Shown: piece by piece, positions 56,139 through 64,000 of the stretch
Layout: each line of letters starts with the position of its first letter
How positions within the stretch are numbered: the first letter of the stretch is position 1
Notes under the pieces: generated by a model
Told to the model about the DNA's origin: nothing
What the model saw: the letters and a program-made list of their open reading frames with translations, nothing else
Databases searched by the model: none
Translations under genes and position numbers: made by a program
Assembly: GCA_030407085.1 (NCBI GenBank)
Contig: CM059584.1
Location: 126,451,001 to 126,515,000, forward strand
Length of the DNA stretch: 64,000 bases
Direction: 5' to 3'
From: Trichopria drosophilae
Taxonomy: Eukaryota > Arthropoda > Insecta > Hymenoptera > Diapriidae

Positions 56139-59100
56139 ATATATTACAAAGTAATTTAAATAATTCGATGTTATGAAGATTTTTCAATGTAATTAACCCT
56201 CCTGTGCACAAGGACGAGTAGACTCGTTCAAACTACATTGTTTCCAAATGGGAACAGAAAAACTCGTGCTCGGATGGTTAAAGCATGCCATCGAAAATAA
56301 CCTTCGGACAAAAAGGATATTTTCTCAAGATTACAAAATGTCCCTTTTCTCAAAAATATGTATGGTATATTTTTTAGTTAAAAATATTTGCATTCGATTA
56401 AATATTTGTAATTGTCACTTTATAAATTACGAAAGTACATAATTTGCAGCTATTTCGATGATATTTTTCGATTTATGTGTCCACTAATTTGAAACTTCAG
56501 TAAGGGTAATAAAAAACACTTTCTTCACGTGTTGCGGTTAGATATTCAACAAAATGATAAAATATCATTATCATTCACATTGTCACTATAATATTAAACC
56601 CTCGTAATTTATTTTTAATTTCATTTGTTCAAAACATAAAAAATTGTGCATGATACGAAGTAGCATTTAAAATTTTTGATTTCTTATTTAAAAAATGTAT
56701 AATTCCATATCAGTTCAAAATAATTTTAATCTTTTCTTTTAATCTATTAACGCGTGAAAGGAGACTTTTTTCGTTTCAATTACAATAAAATATTTCGTAT
56801 CAAAATCAAAGTTGAAAAAATTGATAGGAATATATCCTATTATTTCTGAGGTCGCTCTTCAAGATTCCGACATCAAAATTGAGTTTTAGCCATCAAGAAT
56901 TCCACCATATCGCAAAATCTGAAAAAAATGCAAAAAAATGTGGAAATATTTATTCTTATCAACTTGTTATCATCTTGGGAGTTTATTGAAACTACGAATA
57001 ATGGTGGATACTCCACTTCATTGTAACAACCTCAAAATGGCGTCCTCAATGAAAATTTAATTGAAAAATTTTTGGACGTTTTAACACAAAAACTACAAGC
57101 TTTTATACAAAATGGCTAAGAACGAAAAGTTCTTATAAATCATCCAGGAATATACTGGAATTTTCAAAGATTTTTTAATGATATTTGAAAATATTTTTAC
57201 TTAAATTTAAAAAATATGAAATATTTACGAAAAAATCTGAAAAAAAAATTAGGTACATTCTTGGATGCATGGTAAACAGTTTTTTCTCTTTACAATTTTT
57301 TCCAATTGTTGATAGTATTTGAAAAAATAATTTCAAACATTATAATTTATGACGTTTTTTTCTCAAAAACTAGGAAAGATTTCGAAGAACAAAAATTCTT
57401 AGAATTCAGCAAGTAATATGCCAAAATTATTGCAAAATTTTTCGTAGATATTTAAAAATTTTGTTAAAAAAAATAGAAAGTTTTGTAGAATATCGTTGTA
57501 ACTGTTTTATTAGTGATAACAAATGGAAACGTCCATATTTTACACTATACGTAAGTTGACAGCTTCCTCAAATCAAGTCGTCTTTGTCACAGTTGGAAAT
57601 GGGGTGACCATGTGGCACACATGGATAAACAAAGTCCACTACTTTTAAGTTTTCGCTTCAACTAGGATAGGAGAGGAATAACTAGATGGTAGATAAGTAC
57701 ACTCCCCGGCAATCACTTTTGCCATGCTAAAGACGAAATTTATTAAATTTCAAAGTTTAATATCTTTGCGAAAAATTATCGTAGCTTAAAAAGTCGAACT
57801 GCATTTCAAAGGTTATTGCAATAGCTTTCATTTGAGCAGAGAAATAAATCGAAAAGAAGCAAAATTCAGATTTTTATCGGCAAAAAACCTACAAGAAAAA
57901 ATACGCTACTTTTTTATCTTTAGTTAATTGTTTGCAAATTTGAAACGAATAAAAGGAGGGTAATGAAACTAACGGGGTTTTAAAGGTATGGTTTTTAGCT
58001 TTAAAATGATCGCTCGTCCATTTTTATGCGACCTTTCTGACCGGAGGTATGACTATTTTTATAAAAAAAACATGATTTTTTTTATTTTCTTATTATCTCA
58101 AAAACTAAGAGAGATAGAAAAAAATGTTACCTACAAAAAATACTCGTTTTTTAGGTAAAAAATACCAAAATAAAGTCAACATTTTAAAAATCAAAACAAT
58201 TTTTTTCTCAATTTTTTGTAGGTAGAAATTTTTTTTTATTTCTCATTATATGTAATATAGTTGTTTATTCAAAGTTATGTAGACGAACAAAACATAGCGT
58301 TACGTTTACAAATGTACACATCAATATTTTAATGATAAGGAAATATTTTTCTGCATTATTTGGCACTACGAAATGTATAAAACATTTTTTGTAGAGAAGT
58401 GCGTGCTCTACATTTTTTGTTTGACACGTTTATTGTCGGAACTAAATGCAAAAAACTAAAAAAAATCACCTTTTTTTGAGATAGCGGCTTCAATATGTTC
58501 GAGTGCCAAGTTTGATTGCGATATTAGTCATGAGCAGCCCAAAATACATCGAAAACATCTGGCACATTTCATTTTTGGGGTGAGGTAGTTCTTCTACACT
58601 TTTACCCAATTTTGACCTCGATATCTTGCAGAGCACCCTCGAAAATAGTATAAGATATCTTCCTATAAAATTTTTTGAATTTTTTATTTCGATACGAAAT
58701 AATTCTTTGAACGTAAAATGACAAAAGTGTCCTTTCAGACGTTAATGTGTTAAGTGATAATCTAGAACATGTTAATGAGTAACCAAATGTGGAAAGTAAA
58801 CTTTAATATTGTATAGGTGATTCAGTAATAGATTTCGTCATTTAATCAAACCATCTTTAGTCTCCATCAAATATGTTCCTGTTCGTTGTTTGAATACGAC
58901 CGAAGATACATATTTGCAAATTCGTTATAATTGTAACTAAGAAATGAAGTATTTTTTCGAATACCCATATGAGCTTTTCAAAATTTATTGGTATTAAGGA
59001 AATCCAACAAGTAAATAATTTTATGAACTTTTTAAAAACCAGCATTCCGAAGTCAAATGTTGCAATAGATCGTATTTTTCTATTTTTTCATGAAAATAAT

Positions 59101-61651
59101 AGCTTATTCGGGGCAAAGGCTTCTCTAGAGTTTACTAAAATACCTTCTTTATTATATCTGGAAACTAGGAGACATGGGGGTTGTTCCTTCACCGTCGCCG
59201 ACACTATGCTTGTCAAAGGACTGCTTTCGTCGTTGACAATCCAGATATTCTCATGAGACATCAACAATACCTTCCCCAGCGTGGGATAGGTCCTCTTATC
59301 TGACCTGCAAGGGTTATAGTATTTTTTATAGAGCTATAATCATAATTTATGAAAACAGGGAGAGAGAAACAGTCAAGGTACGTCTAAATTAAATTCTTAG
59401 TATTTTGGTCTTGGAAGAAACAACGTTTAATACACATGAAAGATTATAAAAGTTTCAAAATTATGCTGCTATTTAATTTAATATATGCGAAAGATATATT
59501 TAACTTTTTGAATATCGCATAATATTTCATTCACGTAAAACAATGTCTGAAAAGTTTTCAAGTAACGAACATAACTTTCGGACGTTAATTACAAAATATG
59601 AAATATGAAACACGCTAATAGTCGTCTGTGACCAGATTCAAAATTAATGCGCAAAGTCCCGCTAAAACTTACATTATCTTTCACGTGAGTACAGTTCATT
59701 TCATTTTTATAATAATCCGAAGTTCTACATAATGTTTACTACATGCAGATACGTACAATTAGAATGTACATAAGTGAACTATATTTCCGAGAGCTTCAAT
59801 TAAATATTAAAGCGAGGAAGGTATATGTGCAAATTTAAAAAGCAAAAATGCATATTCTGAAAAATATCTTCTGGAACGTTGTCTATTCGCAACTTTTACT
59901 ATATAATTTTTACTTCAATTTTAAGCAACATATAAACAGTATAAATTGAAAGCAAACGGTACGTTTGTACCCAATTTTATGAAGATGATGTAACGCTTTA
60001 TAAATTTGCATGAATTTACGTTGGCATTAAATTTATGATATCTTTTTCATTGTTTTTCTTTTACTTAAATTTAGTCGTCAGTTGGTAGGATTGTTTTACC
60101 ATATGCTAATTTGTCAAATATCTATAGATTATTAATAAAAAGTTCATGTAGATGTTTTAGACATAACAAAAGTTTGAAAGCTGTCTTTGTGAGACTACTT
60201 CGATTATATTTCATTCTTTAATCCCAAGAATATTAATACAAAATGTAATCTATTAAATTCAAATGCTGTCTTTCTGTAATATGCGGGTTGAAATGAAAAT
60301 CATTCCAGATATTATTGTAATTAAATTAAAATGAAGTTTTGTTTCCTCTGTAAGCCTTTGTTTATGCTAAAAAATAATGATAGCGTCTAACAAATTTTTT
60401 TTTATATTCCAGAAAAATATCCTAGTCGGCAAAACATTCGAGTTGAATATATGTACAGTACAAACAAGTAGTACAGACACTGAGAATTGATTTGCTAACT
60501 ATATGAAAATACCTTCGTAATTTATACATACTAAAAAGTAAATATTATAGTATTAAATACGAGTTCAAACTTTTCAAGTTTCCTACAGTCCTTCTTACAT
60601 AAATATTTAAATATATTTAATAATATAAGAATGTTTGACTCGTTGTATTAACAATAATAATTAAATAGAACGAATTAACCGGACAGAAAAATTATGCCCG
60701 TGCAAGGATGCCAATTATTAACTACGTTAACACTTAAAATGTTCCTCTTCCTGTGTTAATCGTTTCTTTATTAAATATTGTATCATAATTTAAATGTGTG
60801 ATATAAATATTTAATTCTTTTCAGTTAAGTAATCGTTTGTAATTATAACAGATTCTCATGAAATTTCAGTTTGACTTCCCATATCAGTTGTTACACATAT
60901 ATTTATTATCAATCTTAAATTTGTGACCCTTTATGTTAGAACATAAAGGAAACATATCACACTGTTACTTACTAGGGTACAGACCCGTTTTTATTAATGC
61001 AATGATTTACTTGACGTGTGTTCTATAACATGTAATTGAATTATCATTGAGTAGAATTAGTTTTATTCGTGAAATAACGCTTACATTATATTTGACATGT
61101 TGTAATATAACTTCCAGCAAAGATTTTATCCAGACATGTTCAAACGACTAAATCATAAGACATACGGAATGAGAAATTTCTGTAGAATATCTGCAAACTT
61201 GGAGCCATAACATATTTCACTTGAGCAGTTAACATCCGTCGGTGTTAATGGTCTGGCATGCGCAAGGTTCAATGCTGTATTTATCATCCACTAGTAATGA
61301 ATAGCCTTACGCTCGCGGACCACGAAATATTTCTGTAAAAAATGAGATTTTCGAATATATTTTCCCTTAAATTTGAGCTAATAAATTTTATGCAATTGTC
61401 GCCAAAAGAACAGTAACTTGCGTATTTGTTCTCTTAAAAAATTATAGATCCCATTGAACAGGTGATTCTTAGTAATGTATTTCCTTATATGAAAATGTTT
61501 TCATTATCAATTTAAAGTACTGAATTTTTCGATATGTACTTCGACGCAGACGATAGGCCTGGAAGAAGTATTGAATTTGGTCAGTTGCCGGAAAAAAATT
61601 ATCCTATAGTTTTTCATTAAATGTTGACATTTCAGACCAAAAATGCGTATA
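56139..61651. other. no gene recognised
   Basis: Long AT-rich stretch. A decayed CAAAATGGCGTCC motif lies at 57035. About 57700-58740 has weak internal symmetry (TACCTACAAAAAATACTC and TTTTTGTAGGTAGAAATTTT), suggestive of an old foldback. Open frames (for example 58969-59256, 95 codons) show no domain. No tRNA or snRNA was recognised. Confidence 0.4.
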
Positions 61652-62409
61652 TACAGGGTGTCCGAGAACTCCCACATAATATTGCAGAGAGTGAATCTTG
61701 ACATCATTCTGAGCAAAAAAGTTTAACACCAAAATTGGATCTGAAGATCAGAATTTGAGTGGCGAGCCATTGAAGTTTAAAAAAAAATAATAGTTTTTTT
61801 GCAATAACTCGGCTCGTTTTAAAGTTACTTTAACGAATGATGACTGATTTTGAAGGTTTTTTATAGCTCTACAACTTATCTTGTATAGCCTATGACTTGC
61901 AACGAATATTTCGAAAAATGGGTTTGGCATTGCTGAAGCGTGTTTTACGCCTATTTTCTGATTTTTAACGTCTTCCCACGGGCTCAATTTTTATCAAAAC
62001 GAAACGTATAAGGGGGCGAATTCTTCACCTTTTCAAGCTTTCCAACGTTGTTTATATGACATTTCGCTAGCATTTTACGGAAATGAGTTAGACGCAAAAA
62101 AACTGCATAAAAACGCCATTTTTACCCTTTTTTAGGTCGATAACTAACGAAATATTCGTTGCAGGTCATAGGCTATACAAGATAAGTTGCAGCGCTATAA
62201 AAAACCTTCAAAATCAGTCATCATTCGTTAAAGTAACTTTAAAACGAGCCGAGTTATTGCAAAAAAACTATTATTTTTTTTTAAACTTCAATGGCTCGCC
62301 ACTCAAATTCTGAGCTTCAGATCCAATTTTGGTATTAAACTTTTTTGCTCAGAATGATATCAAGATTCACCCTCTGCAATATTATGTGGGAGTTTTCGGA
62401 CACCCTGTA
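61652..62409. mobile_element. CAGGGTG-ended foldback, copy 3
   Basis: TACAGGGTGTCCGAGAACTC / GAGTTTTCGGACACCCTGTA-type ends inside TA-rich flanks. The arms are about 340 bases (AATATTGCAGAGAGTGAATC, GCGAGCCATTGAAGTTT, AACTCGGCTCGTTTTAAAGT). The spacer near 61930-62145 is unpaired. Open frames on the minus strand are arm shadows. Confidence 0.9.
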
Positions 62410-62422
62410 GATATATATATAT

Positions 62423-62506
62423 ACTAAAAAATGCAATAAAAAATTGGTGTCCGTATATATATATATATATATATACGGACACCAATTTTTTATTGCATTT
62501 TTTAGT
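62423..62506. repeat. perfect hairpin around a (TA)n core
   Basis: ACTAAAAAATGCAATAAAAA and ATTGGTGTCCGTATATA are mirrored exactly on the other side of an about 15-bp TA core. It begins 14 bases after the CAGGGTG foldback. Confidence 0.95.
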
Positions 62507-62779
62507 TCTATACGGTTTGAAACTTGACGAAAATGTTTGACCTGGGCCAAAGTATCATGACAATGCAGTGAAATGTACTGCAAATATACAATAATATAGG
62601 ATGTGTCAATTTAAAACCACCACCTAAGTATTGTCGAAACAATGCGTTTATTGAAAATCATCTAAAAGTGTCGACGAAATTACCGTTGGTTAAGTGATGA
62701 TGGTATTCCAGTGGTTGTTTTAAAATTATATACTGTGTATATATTTAAGTCCGAACCTTCAATTATGCCTTGGCATAAT

Positions 62780-62950
62780 AGTATATTATGAAAGTAGTGC
62801 GTAAAAGTTGCGGCCCGAGCCGAAGACGAGGGTCGTAATCACATTCGCAGAATAAACATTTACGCACATTCATACGATATTTTATGCCACTTGAGTGCGT
62901 AAAATGCGACCGAAAAATGTCAAAAGTCTGTAAAATAGCATTTTTGCATC
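62780..62950. repeat. CpG-rich palindromic modules
   Basis: GTGCGTAAAAGTTGCGGCCC and CATTTACGCAC, then a second part with GAGTGCGTAAAATGCGACCG. Bounded by AATAGTATATTATG, CGATATTTTATG and AATAGCATTTTTG. Same style as the units at 8.7, 34.9 and 44.2 kb. Confidence 0.55.
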
Positions 62951-64000
62951 GAATGGCATAAAACTAATTTTTACTGATCCCAGTAATCCTTAATTTGCGA
63001 CAATAGTTTTACATATACTGAAATATACAATACACATATTTTAAGGACGGAAATAAGTAATTTCATGAGAGTAGTTATTGTTGAATTATTATTATTATTT
63101 ATTAGCATTCTTTTTGAAAGATACTTTAGGATGTCTAAAGTGTTCACCAACCAATGACTTTCTGTTGTTCACGACGTTTACACTGACATCGAATAATCAG
63201 TGAGCAAGTAGTTTTTATCATTATTCACTTTACAACAAAATGTTTTAACAAAATTTGAAAGAAACAAATGTTTCAACAGTTTTTTTTAGTATTCCTATAA
63301 TATTCAACTAGGAAACTCGTGTGCATCGTTAACTACTTCATGCAGCACTTGCATCGAACCTTCAAGCTAGGCGGAAATCGATCGCACATTCCTCTTTTGT
63401 TCAACATACGTGTATGGATCGCTTTTCATCCAGAACTTCGGAAAGATATTTTCGAGTTATAGCCGGTTTATCGACACTGTTCGAAACCCACCACCATCCT
63501 CCAGGCCTTATACACACCACGCAGTCGTTAACCCTATGAATAAAGCGCCGCAAAATTAATTATCTCGAAACGACAAGCACAACAACGCGCTAGCTTGCAA
63601 AACTCGTGAAACACGAAACCGCGTGCTATTGTCAACGAATACATTTTTTTCAGAGCGTGCGCTAACGACATTAGAAAATATGGTGAAATTATTGATATAT
63701 TGTTACAAACTCCAAATATTTATCACGTGAAAAGATTTAACAGGACTACGTTTCGGAAAATGTAAATTAACTTTGACCAAAACCTGTATGCTAAGAACGA
63801 CAAAGTTTGGGAACAGGCAACAATACCTCAACCGACTATAATTCTCTTAGTGTTCTGAGCCTCGCAGACTATTGATTGAATGGGTCGTCGACTTTTAATT
63901 GGTCCGGTTCGTTAGTGTACATAAGTCAGGTCAATTATTATCATAAGAAGAACAAACGAGACATGTTTTGTCTGCTAGAAGCGGATACGAATGTTTTGAA
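62951..64000. other. no gene recognised; less AT-rich unique tail
   Basis: About 63330-63900 has near-unique, less AT-rich sequence without long open frames or inverted repeats. It may be regulatory or near a gene beyond the window. Confidence 0.35.

Overview
This window reads as AT-rich intergenic DNA from an animal, most likely an insect and possibly an ant or other hymenopteran. The evidence is the very low GC content with long (TA)n tracts, an insect-like U1 snRNA gene, degenerate BEL/Pao, gypsy and Penelope-like retroelements, and dense short inverted-repeat transposons. The insect/ant assignment is inference. I find no intact long protein-coding gene. Almost every open frame is short and falls in a repeat.

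Region by region. 1-5.2 kb: a large foldback (230-1950), a TIR element whose ends contain ATATGGGCAAAT (2302-3945), and a CAGGGTG-ended foldback (4442-5167). 5.2-8.4 kb: a gypsy integrase tail, a minisatellite, the second copy of a 0.6-kb repeat cut at a TA by a TAGGGG-ended element, and a small charged ORF with one frameshift (7966-8287). 8.6-12.7 kb: CpG-rich palindromes, ATGGCGG-box repeats, another ATATGGGCAAAT element (10025-11764) and a large inverted duplication. 12.8-19.8 kb: a 5.1-kb TA/TAGGGG element holding nested palindromes, abutting a foldback whose arms carry exact 80-bp tandem repeats. 20.9-30.2 kb: one decayed BEL/Pao retrotransposon on the minus strand, split by a Crypton-like element (itself carrying a TIR element and a palindromic MITE), a Penelope-like element with a 13-bp target duplication, and a 0.68-kb TIR element. 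30.6-31.2 kb: a further TIR element. 31603-31764: the U1 snRNA gene, the only feature I would call a probable host gene. 31.8-64 kb: mostly unique or degenerate AT-rich sequence with scattered TIR elements (38306, 39055, 50470, 51162, 54041, 61652), chains of CpG-rich palindromic units (34.9, 44.2 and 62.8 kb) and decayed ATGGCGG-box repeats.

The main interest is architectural. Several element families, apparently unrelated in sequence, share designs such as duplicated terminal motifs and arms built of tandem repeats. The order of insertion can be read directly where a broken reading frame is restored by removing the guest.
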